64,000 nucleotides of DNA from Rhodanobacter thiooxydans (GTDB lineage: Bacteria > Pseudomonadota > Gammaproteobacteria > Xanthomonadales > Rhodanobacteraceae), in NCBI RefSeq assembly GCF_030291135.1, contig NZ_CP127409.1, positions 2,046,001 to 2,110,000 on the forward strand, in the 5' to 3' direction. The position numbers and the translations under genes are program-made. Shown piece after piece: positions 53,071 to 61,897 of this stretch (the stretch's first letter is position 1; each line of letters starts with the position of its first letter). The notes beneath the pieces are model-generated. The model saw only the letters and a program-made list of their open reading frames with translations. It did not search any database and was not told the origin of the DNA.

Positions 53071-54265
53071 ATCCGCCAAGTCCTCCGTCGACGCCAGCGA
53101 CAGCGGCATGGCCGCGAAGAACCCGGCCAAGCGCCGCCGCGCACTGCTGATCGTGTCCGGTATCTTCATCCTGGCCGGACTGCTGTGGTTCCTGCTGTGG
53201 TTCTTCGTGCTGTCGACCCGGGTGAAGACCGACAACGCCTATGTCGGCGGCAACCAGGTGGCGATCTCGGCCCAGGTGCCGGGCACGGTGGTGGCGATCC
53301 TCGCCGACGACACGCAGCACGTCGAGGCCGGCCAGGTACTGGTGAAGCTGGACAGCACCGACGCCGACACCCGCCTGGCACAGGCGCGCAGCGCGCTGGC
53401 GCAGGCCGTGCGCGGCGTGCGCCAGCAGACCAGCTCGGCCACCGGCGCCGATGCCCAGGTGGTCGCCGCGAAGCTCGACCTGAAGAAGGCCGAAGCGGAC
53501 CTGCAGCGCCGCCTGCCGCTGATCGCCGCGCAGGCCGAATCGCCGGAGATCGTGCAGCACCTGCGCGACGGCGTGGAGCAGGCGCGCGCCGCGGTGAACG
53601 CCGCCGAGGCGCAGGCCGCTGCCGCGCACGCAGCGATCGAAGGCACCGACGTGGCGCAGAACCCGGTGGTGCTGCAGGCCCGCGCGAACTTCCGCGCCGC
53701 CTGGGTCGCCGCGCAGCGCAACGCGATCTACGCGCCGGTGTCCGGCTACGTGGCCGAGCGCAGCGTGCAGCTGGGCAACAGCGTGCAACCAGGCCAGCAG
53801 CTGATGACCGTGGTGCCGCTGCACGACCTGTGGATCGATGCGAACTTCAAGGAAGGCCAGCTGCGCCACATCCGCATCGGCCAGCCGGCGAAGATCGTCT
53901 CCGACCTGTATGGCAGCGACGCCGAGTACCACGGCAAGGTGGTCGGCCTGGGTGCCGGCACCGGCAGCGTGTTCTCGCTGCTGCCGGCGCAGAACGCCAC
54001 CGGCAACTGGATCAAGGTGGTGCAGCGCGTGCCGGTGCGCATCGCGCTGGACAACCAGGAACTGGACAAGCACCCGCTGCGCATCGGCCTGTCCACCGAC
54101 GTCACCGTCGACATCAGCCATGACCAGGGCAGCGTGCTGGCCAACACGCCGACGCAGCAGCCGGTGGCGCAGACCGACGTCTACGAACAGATGGCCAGCA
54201 AGGCCGACGCGGAAGCGGAGCGGATCATCCGCGCCAACCTGCCCCACGCCACCGCCGCGAACTGA
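53057..54265 (+). CDS. emrA: EmrA-type membrane fusion protein
   Basis: A 402-residue periplasmic adaptor: one N-terminal membrane helix (LLIVSGIFILAGLLWFLLWF, about 31-50), the lipoyl/barrel motif VKTDNAYVGGNQVAISAQVP, two coiled-coil helices (about 110-195) and the segment NFKEGQLRHIRIGQPAKIV. The closing stretch FSLLPAQNATGNWIKVVQRV matches Escherichia coli EmrA closely. It bridges EmrB and the outer-membrane factor. It ends 8 bp before emrB. Confidence 0.95.
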   Translation: MSATESAKSSVDASDSGMAAKNPAKRRRALLIVSGIFILAGLLWFLLWFFVLSTRVKTDNAYVGGNQVAISAQVPGTVVAILADDTQHVEAGQVLVKLDSTDADTRLAQARSALAQAVRGVRQQTSSATGADAQVVAAKLDLKKAEADLQRRLPLIAAQAESPEIVQHLRDGVEQARAAVNAAEAQAAAAHAAIEGTDVAQNPVVLQARANFRAAWVAAQRNAIYAPVSGYVAERSVQLGNSVQPGQQLMTVVPLHDLWIDANFKEGQLRHIRIGQPAKIVSDLYGSDAEYHGKVVGLGAGTGSVFSLLPAQNATGNWIKVVQRVPVRIALDNQELDKHPLRIGLSTDVTVDISHDQGSVLANTPTQQPVAQTDVYEQMASKADAEAERIIRANLPHATAAN

Positions 54266-54273
54266 ACCACACC

Positions 54274-55839
54274 ATGGCCGCCACGCCGAACGACGCCACC
54301 TCCGACGCCGCCCCGCTGAAGCCGCTGCATGGCGGCCCGCTGGCGCTGCTCACCATCGCCGTCGCGTTCAGCACCTTCATGGAGGTGCTGGACATGACGA
54401 TCGTCAACGTCGCGGTGCCGCACATCGCCGGCAGCCTCGGCGTGAGCCCCAGCGAAGGCACCTGGACGATCAGCTCCTACGCGCTGGCCAGCGCGATCAT
54501 GCAGCCGCTCACCGGCTGGCTGGCGCGCCGTTTCGGCGAGGTGAAGACCTTCGTCGGCTCGGTGCTGCTGTTCGTGGTGTTCTCGATGCTGTGCGGCCTG
54601 GCCACCAGCATGCCGATGCTGGTGATCGGCCGCCTGCTGCAGGGCGCCGGTTCCGGCCCGATGGTGGCGCTGTCGCTGACCCTGCTGCTGTCGAATTATC
54701 CAAAGGAAAAACAGGGCATCGCGCTGGCGCTGTGGGCGATGACCGTGGTGGTGGCGCCGATCTTCGGACCGATCCTGGGCGGCTGGCTGACCGACAACTT
54801 CTCGTGGCCGTGGATCTTCTTCATCAACCTGCCGGTCGGGCTGGCGGCAGCGGTGATCACCTGGGGTTTGCTGCGCAAGCGCGAGACGAAGACCTACAAG
54901 GCGCCGATCGACATGATCGGCCTGCTGTTGCTGGTGGTCGGCGTGGGCGCGCTGCAATTCATGCTGGACAACGGCAACGACCACGACTGGTTCGCCTCGC
55001 CGATGATCCTGGTGCTGGGCCTCACCGCGCTGGTCTGCATCACCTTCCTGATCGTGTGGGAGCTGCATGCGAAACATCCGGTGGTGGATCTGTCGCTGTT
55101 CAGGCAACGCAACTTCACCGTCGGCGTGGTCAGCCTGTCGCTGGGCATGTTCGCGTTCTTCGGCATCAACGTGGTGTTCCCGCTGTGGCTGCAGATCACC
55201 CTGGGCTACACCGCCACCTGGGCCGGCCTGGCCACCGCGCCGGTCGGCGTGCTGGCGTTCCTGATCGCGCCGGTGCTGGGCAAGAACATGCACCGGCTGG
55301 ACCTGCGTGCGGTGGTGACGTTCGCCTTCCTGGTGTTCGCCGGCACCGCGTACTGGTTCTCCACCTTCGACAGCTCCGCCTCGTTCTCTGCCCTGGTGGT
55401 GCCACGCTTCGTGATGGGCCTGGCGATCCCCTGCTTCTTCATCCCGCTGAACCAGGTCTACCTGTCCGGCCTGCCGGTGGACCAGATCGCCAGCGCCTCG
55501 GGGCTGTCCAATTTCTGCCGCACGATCGGCTCCAGCGTATCCACCGCAATCATGGTGACCTTGTGGCAGCACCGCGGCGAGTCGCACCACGCGACGCTGA
55601 CCGAGTACGTCAGCCCCGGCCACCCGGCTGCCACCGGGTTCGTCGGGCAGCTGACGCATGGCGGGCTGTCGCACACACAGAGCCTGGGCCTGATCGACCA
55701 ATTGCTGACCCGCGAGGCGCTGACGCTGGCGGTGAACGACGTGTTCTGGGCCTGCGCGATCCTGTTCGTGCTGCTGATTCCGGTGCTGTGGTTCGCCAAA
55801 CCGCCGTTTGGCAGCGCCGGCGGCGCGGCCGGCCATTGA
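54274..55839 (+). CDS. emrB: EmrB/QacA family drug:H+ antiporter
   Basis: A 521-residue MFS transporter of the DHA2 family (14 helices). Motif A reads GWLARRFGEVKTF, motif C lies in LWAMTVVVAPIFGPILGGWL, and the closing WFAKPPFGSAGG matches Escherichia coli EmrB. It drives export of hydrophobic toxicants through EmrA and the outer-membrane factor. A perfect 11-bp stem (55857-55881) follows the stop. Confidence 0.95.
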   Translation: MAATPNDATSDAAPLKPLHGGPLALLTIAVAFSTFMEVLDMTIVNVAVPHIAGSLGVSPSEGTWTISSYALASAIMQPLTGWLARRFGEVKTFVGSVLLFVVFSMLCGLATSMPMLVIGRLLQGAGSGPMVALSLTLLLSNYPKEKQGIALALWAMTVVVAPIFGPILGGWLTDNFSWPWIFFINLPVGLAAAVITWGLLRKRETKTYKAPIDMIGLLLLVVGVGALQFMLDNGNDHDWFASPMILVLGLTALVCITFLIVWELHAKHPVVDLSLFRQRNFTVGVVSLSLGMFAFFGINVVFPLWLQITLGYTATWAGLATAPVGVLAFLIAPVLGKNMHRLDLRAVVTFAFLVFAGTAYWFSTFDSSASFSALVVPRFVMGLAIPCFFIPLNQVYLSGLPVDQIASASGLSNFCRTIGSSVSTAIMVTLWQHRGESHHATLTEYVSPGHPAATGFVGQLTHGGLSHTQSLGLIDQLLTREALTLAVNDVFWACAILFVLLIPVLWFAKPPFGSAGGAAGH

Positions 55840-55856
55840 AGCGTCTGCCCCTGGAA

Positions 55857-55881
55857 ATGCTGCGGCCACCGGCCGCAGCAT
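55857..55881. terminator. Hairpin after emrB
   Basis: ATGCTGCGGCC and GGCCGCAGCAT form a perfect 11-bp stem with the loop ACC, 18 bases after the emrB stop. No U-run follows, so termination strength is uncertain. Confidence 0.55.
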
Positions 55882-55934
55882 GAAAACCGGCCACCGGCTG
55901 GTGCGGCGCAATATCTTCTGCTAGCGTTCGCCGC

Positions 55935-56432
55935 ATGGCACAAACAAAACGCACCATCAAGAAGTATCCGAACCGGCGTCTCTACGACACGGAAATCTCC
56001 AGCTACATCACGCTGGAGGAGGTCCGCCAGCTGGTGCTGGACAACGAGGACTTCGAGGTACGCGACGCCAAGAGCGGCGAGGACCTGACCCGTTCGGTCC
56101 TGCTGCAGATCATCTCCGAGCACGAGGACAAGGGGCAGCCGATGCTGTCGCCGCAACTGCTCAGCCAGATCATCCGCTTCTATGGCGATTCGCTGCAGGG
56201 CTTCATGGGTCCTTACCTGGAGCGCAGCCTGCAGGTCTTCCTCGACCAGCAGACGCAGTTCCGCAGCCAGCTCAACAGCCTGATGGGGCAGACCCCCTGG
56301 AACACGCTGAACGACCTGACCGAACGCAACCTGGCCGCGTTCCAGGCCATGCAGCGCGGGCTGATGGATACTGCCGCCCAGGTGATCCCGACCCCGGGCA
56401 CCGGCACTCGCGGCGGCAAGAAATCCGGCTGA
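55935..56432 (+). CDS. phaR: Polyhydroxyalkanoate synthesis repressor PhaR
   Basis: A 165-residue regulator with the PHB/PHA DNA-binding N-terminus IKKYPNRRLYDTEISSYITL (about 9-28) and the following accumulation domain (VLLQIISEHEDKGQPMLSPQ). PhaR binds PHA granules and phasin promoters, releasing transcription when polymer forms. A PHB reductase gene follows; no phaC is visible in the window. Confidence 0.92.
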   Translation: MAQTKRTIKKYPNRRLYDTEISSYITLEEVRQLVLDNEDFEVRDAKSGEDLTRSVLLQIISEHEDKGQPMLSPQLLSQIIRFYGDSLQGFMGPYLERSLQVFLDQQTQFRSQLNSLMGQTPWNTLNDLTERNLAAFQAMQRGLMDTAAQVIPTPGTGTRGGKKSG

Positions 56433-56549
56433 TTCCAGCCCGGTCGACGGCGCGCATCGACGCGCCGTCCGTTGGTTTCCCCTGACACCGATCGCTGCAG
56501 CACAGCACGTGCTGTCCTGCGGCATGATCCCGCCGATGGATGCACTGGC

Positions 56550-57311
56550 ATGAGCCAAACCGACCCTCGTTCGCGCGTCGCCCTGGTTACTGGCGGCATC
56601 GGTGGCCTTGGCACGGAAATCTGCCGCCAGCTGGCCCGGGCCGGCTGCCGGGTGATCGCGCTTGACCTTGCTTCGCGCGAAGATCGCGTGGCGGCTTTCC
56701 ATGACGAGGTCGCCGACTGCAACGGTGCCATCACGTTCGAACCGGCTGACGTCAGCGATTTCGACAGTTGCCAGGAACTGGTCGCCCGCCTTGAACAGCA
56801 GCACGGCAGCGTCGACATCCTGGTCAACGCCGCCGGTATCACCCGCGACGCCAGCCTGCGCAAGATGACGCCGCAGCAATGGCACGAGCTGATGCGGGTG
56901 AACCTCGATGGCGTATTCAACATGTGCCGCCACGTGGTCGAAGGCATGACCGCGCGCGGCTTCGGCCGCATCGTCAATATCAGCTCGGTGAACGGCCAGA
57001 CCGGCCAGTTCGGGCAGACCAACTACTCCGCGGCCAAGGCCGGCGTGCACGGCTTCAGCATGGCTCTGGCGCGCGAGACCGCGCGCAAGGGCGTCACCGT
57101 CAACACCGTCTCGCCCGGCTACTGCGACACCCCGATGGTCGCCGCCGTACCGGCCGATATCCGCGCGCAGATCATCGCCGACATCCCGGTCGGCCGGCTC
57201 GGCCTGCCGTCCGACATCGCCCGCGCCGTCGCCTTCCTCGCCGCCGACGACGCCAGCTACATCACCGGCGCCAACCTGCCGGTGAACGGTGGCTATTTCA
57301 TGAGCTTCTGA
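56550..57311 (+). CDS. phaB: Acetoacetyl-CoA reductase PhaB
   Basis: A 253-residue short-chain dehydrogenase. NADPH binding VALVTGGIGGLGTEI (about 10-24), NAAGITRDASL, the catalytic Ser/Tyr/Lys in NISSVNGQ and TNYSAAKAGVHGF, and TVNTVSPGYCDTPM. The SVNGQ-GQFGQTNYS stretch is the mark of PhaB rather than FabG. It reduces acetoacetyl-CoA to (R)-3-hydroxybutyryl-CoA for polyhydroxybutyrate. It is the second gene of a phaR-phaB pair. Specificity inferred from sequence. Confidence 0.82.
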   Translation: MSQTDPRSRVALVTGGIGGLGTEICRQLARAGCRVIALDLASREDRVAAFHDEVADCNGAITFEPADVSDFDSCQELVARLEQQHGSVDILVNAAGITRDASLRKMTPQQWHELMRVNLDGVFNMCRHVVEGMTARGFGRIVNISSVNGQTGQFGQTNYSAAKAGVHGFSMALARETARKGVTVNTVSPGYCDTPMVAAVPADIRAQIIADIPVGRLGLPSDIARAVAFLAADDASYITGANLPVNGGYFMSF

Positions 57312-57521
57312 GTCGGCCTAGCCGAAGATTCCTGCGTCGTGGCGTGACCCAGTCGCCGGAAATATCAGCCGCGGAACCTGCCGGGCGTTGACCTAGGCTG
57401 GCAAGAGGTCGTAATTTCCTGCGATCCGGTTGCCCATCTGTCCTGGGGGGGACATCGCGCACACCGGACTGCAAGACGCCCTGCCGGGGCGTCTTTCCAA
57501 TCATGAGGAGGGGAACCACAG

Positions 57522-59072
57522 ATGATGCATAAACCACTTGCCGCGGCGCTGTTGGGCGCCATCGGCCTGGCCGCCATGTCCGATGCCGGCGCTGCCACCC
57601 ACGCACGCGTCCAGGCCCAATCCCTGGGCCAGATCGCGCCGGCCGCCCTGGCCAATCGCATCGGCCTGGAAGCCGACGCCGCGCTGTCACCACGCTTGCA
57701 GATGCGTACTGCCCAGGGGACCCTGAAGACCCGCGAACAACAGACCTTCCGCGGCGTGCCCGTGTACGGCCGCAGCGTCGTGGTGGAACATGACGGCAGC
57801 GGCAACGTGCTCGGCGTCAGCGGCGAAATTTCCCGCGGTATCGGCCACGACATCGCCTCGGTCGCTCCCGCCATCAGCGGCGCCCGTGCCGCCGCCCTGT
57901 TGCGCACGCATGCCGGCCTGCTGCCGCTCGGCATCGGCGTCAACGGCATCCAGGACGGCGACATCCAGAACGCGAAGAGCGACCTGTACGTCTACGCCGA
58001 AGGCAACCGCGCCCGCCTCGCCTACCTCACTTCGTTCTTCGTCGACCGCAGTGGCAGCCCGACGCGCCCGATGGCGATCATCGACGCCAACACCGGGGAA
58101 GTGATCCAGTTCTGGGAAGGCCTCACCACCAAGGGCAAGCCGGGCGGCGGTGGTGGCAGCACCGGCACGCCGGCCCTCGCCACCGGCGCCGGCGGCAACC
58201 TGAAGACCGGCCAGTATCTCTACGGCACCGACTATGCCTCGCTCGCGGTCACCCAGTCCGGCTCCACCTGCTACATGCAGAACCCGGACGTGAAGACCAA
58301 CAACATGGCCGGCAGCACGCGCACAGGTACGCTGTGGAGCTTCATCTGCCCGAACAGCAGCGGCGACGCCGCGAACGGCGCCTATTCGCCGATCAACGAC
58401 GCGCACCACTTCGGCAGCGTCGTGCATGACATGTACAACACCTGGCTCGGCGCGCCGCCGCTGAGCTTCTCGCTGGTGATGAACGTGCACTACGGCCGCA
58501 ACTACGAGAACGCGTTCTGGAACGGCACGTCGATGAACTTCGGCGACGGCGCCAGCTACTTCTACCCGCTGACCTCGCTGGACGTGACCAGCCACGAAAT
58601 CAGCCACGGCTTCACCGAGCAGCACTCCAACCTGCAGTACTCCGGCCAGTCCGGCGGCATGAACGAGGCGTTCTCGGACATGGCCGGCGAAGCGGCCGAG
58701 TACTTCGACCGCGGCGGCAACGACTGGCTGGTCGGCGCCGACATCATCAAGAACGGCACCGCGCTGCGCTGGATGTGCACGCCGACCCAGGACGGCCGCT
58801 CGATCGACAACGCCGCCAACTTCACCAGCTCGATGGACGTGCACTATTCCAGCGGCGTCTACAACAAGGCGTTCTGCATGCTGGCGAAGACGGCCAACTG
58901 GAACACGAAGAAGGCCTTCGAGGTATTCGCACGCGCCAATGCGATGTACTGGACGGCCACTTCCACGTTCAACTCCGGCGCCTGCGGCGTGCAAACCGCT
59001 GCAGTCGACTACGGCTACACCCGTAGCGACGTGGCGGCGGCGTTCAACGCCGTCGGCGTGACCTGCCAGTAA
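57522..59072 (+). CDS. Secreted M4 family (thermolysin-like) metalloprotease
   Basis: A 516-residue preproenzyme: signal peptide (about 1-25), FTP/PepSY-type propeptide (about 50-200), then the catalytic domain. The zinc site is His358-Glu359-Ile-Ser-His362 with the third ligand Glu382 in GGMNEAFSD; the catalytic His is in HYSSGVYNKAF near residue 440. A Gly-rich linker (GKPGGGGGSTG, about 205-215) marks the likely processing site between propeptide and enzyme. AGGAGGGG precedes two ATGs. Probably secreted by the type II system. Confidence 0.92.
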   Translation: MMHKPLAAALLGAIGLAAMSDAGAATHARVQAQSLGQIAPAALANRIGLEADAALSPRLQMRTAQGTLKTREQQTFRGVPVYGRSVVVEHDGSGNVLGVSGEISRGIGHDIASVAPAISGARAAALLRTHAGLLPLGIGVNGIQDGDIQNAKSDLYVYAEGNRARLAYLTSFFVDRSGSPTRPMAIIDANTGEVIQFWEGLTTKGKPGGGGGSTGTPALATGAGGNLKTGQYLYGTDYASLAVTQSGSTCYMQNPDVKTNNMAGSTRTGTLWSFICPNSSGDAANGAYSPINDAHHFGSVVHDMYNTWLGAPPLSFSLVMNVHYGRNYENAFWNGTSMNFGDGASYFYPLTSLDVTSHEISHGFTEQHSNLQYSGQSGGMNEAFSDMAGEAAEYFDRGGNDWLVGADIIKNGTALRWMCTPTQDGRSIDNAANFTSSMDVHYSSGVYNKAFCMLAKTANWNTKKAFEVFARANAMYWTATSTFNSGACGVQTAAVDYGYTRSDVAAAFNAVGVTCQ

Positions 59073-59094
59073 GCAACCGGCAAGTAAGACCAGG

Positions 59095-59122
59095 AAGGGC
59101 CGGCCCGCCAGGGCCGGCCCTT
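59095..59122. terminator. Strong hairpin after the M4 protease
   Basis: AAGGGCCGGCCC and GGGCCGGCCCTT form a perfect 12-bp stem with the loop GCCA, 22 bases after the stop, followed by CTCGTT. Very stable, with a weak U-tract. Confidence 0.65.
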
Positions 59123-59240
59123 CTCGTTGCCGGGCGCGTTGCCCCGGCTGCGCTCCTTCGGCACAACCTGTGGTTTACCCGGGATTGCAGTCCTGCGGCG
59201 CTTGCGGAACAGTGTGCGGACTCCTTCCACGGATCGCAGC

Positions 59241-60644
59241 ATGGCGCAGCAACCCATCACCCTCATCGGCGGCGGCCTGGTCGGCGCCTTGCTGGCGCAG
59301 CAGCTGGCCCAGCGCGGTTTCGCCGTCGAGGTGTTCGAGAAGCGTGCGGACCCGCGGCATGCTGGCTTCGCCGGCGGTCGCTCGATCAACCTGGCGCTGG
59401 CCGAGCGCGGCCTGCAGGCGTTGCGCAGCGCCGGCCTGGCCGACGACGTGCTGCAGCGCGCAGTGATGATGCGCGGGCGCATGGTGCACGACCGCGACGG
59501 CAACAGCGGCCTGCAGCGCTACGGCGTGGACGACAGCGAGGTGATCTGGTCGGTCTCGCGCGGTGCGCTGAACATGCTGCTGCTGGATGCCGCCGAGGCG
59601 GTTGGCGTGCGCTTCCACTTCGGCCAGTCGCTGGTCGGCGCCGACTTCCGGCGGCAGCGCATCCGGCTCGCCGACGAGGCCGGCGTGGAACGCGAACGGG
59701 ATATCGGCATGCTGCTCGGCGCGGACGGCGCCGGCTCCGCGGTACGCGCGGCCATGAACGCGCATGCGCCGCTGGGCGAGCGGATCGAGTCGCTCGGCCA
59801 CGGCTACAAGGAATTGGAGATCCCGCCAGCCGGCGAGCTGCCGGCCGCGGTGCTGCAGCTCGGCGGCGGCCGCGACCAGTTCGCGCTGGAGCCGCACGCG
59901 CTGCACATCTGGCCGCGCGGCGGCTACATGTGCATCGCACTGCCGAACACCGAAGGCAGTTTCACGGTGACCCTGTTCCTGCCGGCACAAGGCGCCGCGC
60001 CAAGCTTCGCCAGCCTGCCCGACGCGACGGCCGCGGCCGCGTTCTTCCGCGAACAGTTCCCCGGCCTGCTGCCGCTGATCCCGCGCTTCGCCGCGGATTT
60101 CGACAGCCATCCGGTCGGCACGCTGTCCACGCTGTACCTGGAGCGTTGGCACCTGGAAGGCAGCGCGCTGCTGATCGGCGACGCCGCCCACGCGATCGTG
60201 CCGTTCCACGGCCAGGGCATGAACTGCGGCTTCGAGGACACCGTGGTGCTGGCAAACCTGCTGGCCGAGGCGCCGGACGACAGCGCCGAGGTGTTCGCCG
60301 AATTCCAGCGCGTGCGCCAGCCGAACGCCGACGCGATCGCCGCGATGGCGCTGGAAAACTACGTCGAGATGCGCGACTCGGTGGCCGATCCGCATTACCT
60401 GGCCAAACGCGAACTGGGCGCGTCGCTGGCCACACGCATTCCCACCCATTACATGGCGCGCTATCGCATGGTCACCTTCACCCATCTTCCCTACGCCTAC
60501 GCGCTGGAACGCGGCCGGGCGCAGGATCAGCTGCTGGAGCAACTGTTGCGCGAAAACCCGAACGTGGCCGCCATCGACATCGATGCTGCCGCGCGGCTGT
60601 TCGTCGCCACGCTGGCCCCGCTACCGGCGCTGCGTCATGGATGA
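59241..60644 (+). CDS. kmo: Kynurenine 3-monooxygenase
   Basis: A 467-residue FAD-dependent aromatic hydroxylase, converting kynurenine to 3-hydroxykynurenine with NADPH and O2. FAD motif LIGGGLVGALLAQQLAQRG (about 7-25), GRSINLALAERGLQAL, and the conserved GDAAHAIVPFHGQGMNCGFED (311-331). The start at 59241 is the conserved one. No other tryptophan-degradation gene is adjacent; its 3' end overlaps a DUF3293 gene by 8 bp. Confidence 0.93.
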   Translation: MAQQPITLIGGGLVGALLAQQLAQRGFAVEVFEKRADPRHAGFAGGRSINLALAERGLQALRSAGLADDVLQRAVMMRGRMVHDRDGNSGLQRYGVDDSEVIWSVSRGALNMLLLDAAEAVGVRFHFGQSLVGADFRRQRIRLADEAGVERERDIGMLLGADGAGSAVRAAMNAHAPLGERIESLGHGYKELEIPPAGELPAAVLQLGGGRDQFALEPHALHIWPRGGYMCIALPNTEGSFTVTLFLPAQGAAPSFASLPDATAAAAFFREQFPGLLPLIPRFAADFDSHPVGTLSTLYLERWHLEGSALLIGDAAHAIVPFHGQGMNCGFEDTVVLANLLAEAPDDSAEVFAEFQRVRQPNADAIAAMALENYVEMRDSVADPHYLAKRELGASLATRIPTHYMARYRMVTFTHLPYAYALERGRAQDQLLEQLLRENPNVAAIDIDAAARLFVATLAPLPALRHG

Positions 60645-61044
60645 GGCCCTGCTCGAAGCGTTTCGCGCCACGGCCTACCACGTCTGTCTGGACACCGTGA
60701 CCTGGGCGACGATCCGCGTGGACCTGCCCCTGCCGGCCCAGCTCGCCGAAGCGGTCGGTTCGCGCCCGTGGGCTTTCATCACGGCGTGGAATCCGCAGGC
60801 GCGACGACGCCCGCCGGCACAGAACCTGGCCGCACAACGCGAACTGCTGGCCGCCTTGCAGGACCAGCCCGGCGTCGCCGTGCATCCGGCCCTCGGCGTG
60901 GGAACTTCCGGCTGGAGCGAGCCCAGCCTGTTCGTCGTCGGCGCGAGCGCCCATGCGCTGGACAAGCTGGCCAGGACCCACGGACAACTGGCCTACGTGC
61001 ACGGCGAAGCCGGCAGCGCCGCCCTCTTGCGGACCCTGGATTGA
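60637..61044 (+). CDS. DUF3293 domain protein
   Basis: A 135-residue soluble protein matching DUF3293 (opening LEAFRATAYHVCLD, then WAFITAWNPQARRRP, ending GQLAYVHGEAG). Function unknown. Its start overlaps the kmo stop by 8 bp, so the two are translationally coupled, which may reflect only compact organisation. It lies 61 bp before ccmA. Confidence 0.8.
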   Translation: MDEALLEAFRATAYHVCLDTVTWATIRVDLPLPAQLAEAVGSRPWAFITAWNPQARRRPPAQNLAAQRELLAALQDQPGVAVHPALGVGTSGWSEPSLFVVGASAHALDKLARTHGQLAYVHGEAGSAALLRTLD

Positions 61045-61105
61045 CCGGTTCAGCGGCAGCGCGCCGCATGGACAAGCGCCATCGGCATTGCGGACAATCA
61101 CGGGG

Positions 61106-61741
61106 ATGACTGCCGCCAGCACCGCTGCGCCCCTGCTCGAAGCGCGGGCCCTGAGTTTCCATCGCCAGGACGAACCGGTGTTCGCGCCGCTGGATTTCCA
61201 GCTGCGTGCGGGCGAACTGGCCCTGGTCGAGGGCGACAACGGCAGCGGCAAGACCACCTTGCTGCGTATGCTGGCCGGACTGCTGCACATCGGCGCCGGC
61301 GAACTGCACTGGCGCGGCGAACCACTGCAGCGCGACCACTGCGCCGGCGAGATCCTGTTCCTGGGCCACCAGCTCGGCCTCAAGGCCGATCTCAGCCCAC
61401 GCGAGAACCTGCACATCGCCGCCGGTCTGCACGGCGCGCGCGATGGTGCCAGCGTGGCCTCGGTGCTGGCCCGGATCGGCCTGCGCGGCTACGAGGACGA
61501 GCCGGTGCGCCGGCTGTCCGCCGGCCAGAAAAAGCGCGCCGCGCTGGCCCGGCTGCTGTTGCTGCCGGCGACCTTGTGGCTGCTCGACGAGCCGTACGCG
61601 AACCTTGACCGCATCGGCATCGCGCTGGTGAACGACTTGCTGGAAAACCACACCGACGCCGGTGGCGCGGCGATGGTCACCAGCCACGGCACGGTGAGTT
61701 TCCATGGCGGCGAGCCGCGACGGATCCGCATGCATGATTAA
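61106..61741 (+). CDS. ccmA: Heme exporter ATP-binding protein CcmA
   Basis: A 211-residue ABC ATPase: Walker A VEGDNGSGKTTLLRMLAGL (about 42-60), signature LSAGQKKRAALARL, Walker B LLDEPYANLD and an unusual VTSHG instead of a canonical switch. With CcmB, CcmC and CcmD it releases holo-CcmE in cytochrome c maturation system I. A dispersed repeat separates it from ccmB. Confidence 0.93.
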   Translation: MTAASTAAPLLEARALSFHRQDEPVFAPLDFQLRAGELALVEGDNGSGKTTLLRMLAGLLHIGAGELHWRGEPLQRDHCAGEILFLGHQLGLKADLSPRENLHIAAGLHGARDGASVASVLARIGLRGYEDEPVRRLSAGQKKRAALARLLLLPATLWLLDEPYANLDRIGIALVNDLLENHTDAGGAAMVTSHGTVSFHGGEPRRIRMHD

Positions 61742-61763
61742 CGTCGGGCATTCCATGCGTGGA

Positions 61764-61889
61764 CTCCCTCCCCTGCTTGCAGGGGAGGGTTGGGGAGGGG
61801 TAACGCTCTTGCCCTTGTGCAAGAGCGAACCCCCTCCCAGCCTCCCCCTGCGACCGAAGGAAGTCCCTTTGGGACAAGCAGGGGAAGGA
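61764..61889. repeat. Dispersed double-hairpin repeat, copy 3, inside the ccm operon
   Basis: Left hairpin CCCTCCCCTG/CAGGGGAGGG (61766-61789), right arms CCTCCCCCTG (61841-61850) and CAGGGGAAGG (61879-61888), inner hairpin GCTCTTG/CAAGAGC (61805-61826). The terminal AAGGAG of this copy (61885-61890) lies 7 bases before the ccmB ATG and acts as its Shine-Dalgarno. Confidence 0.85.
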
Positions 61890-61897
61890 GCACAGCG

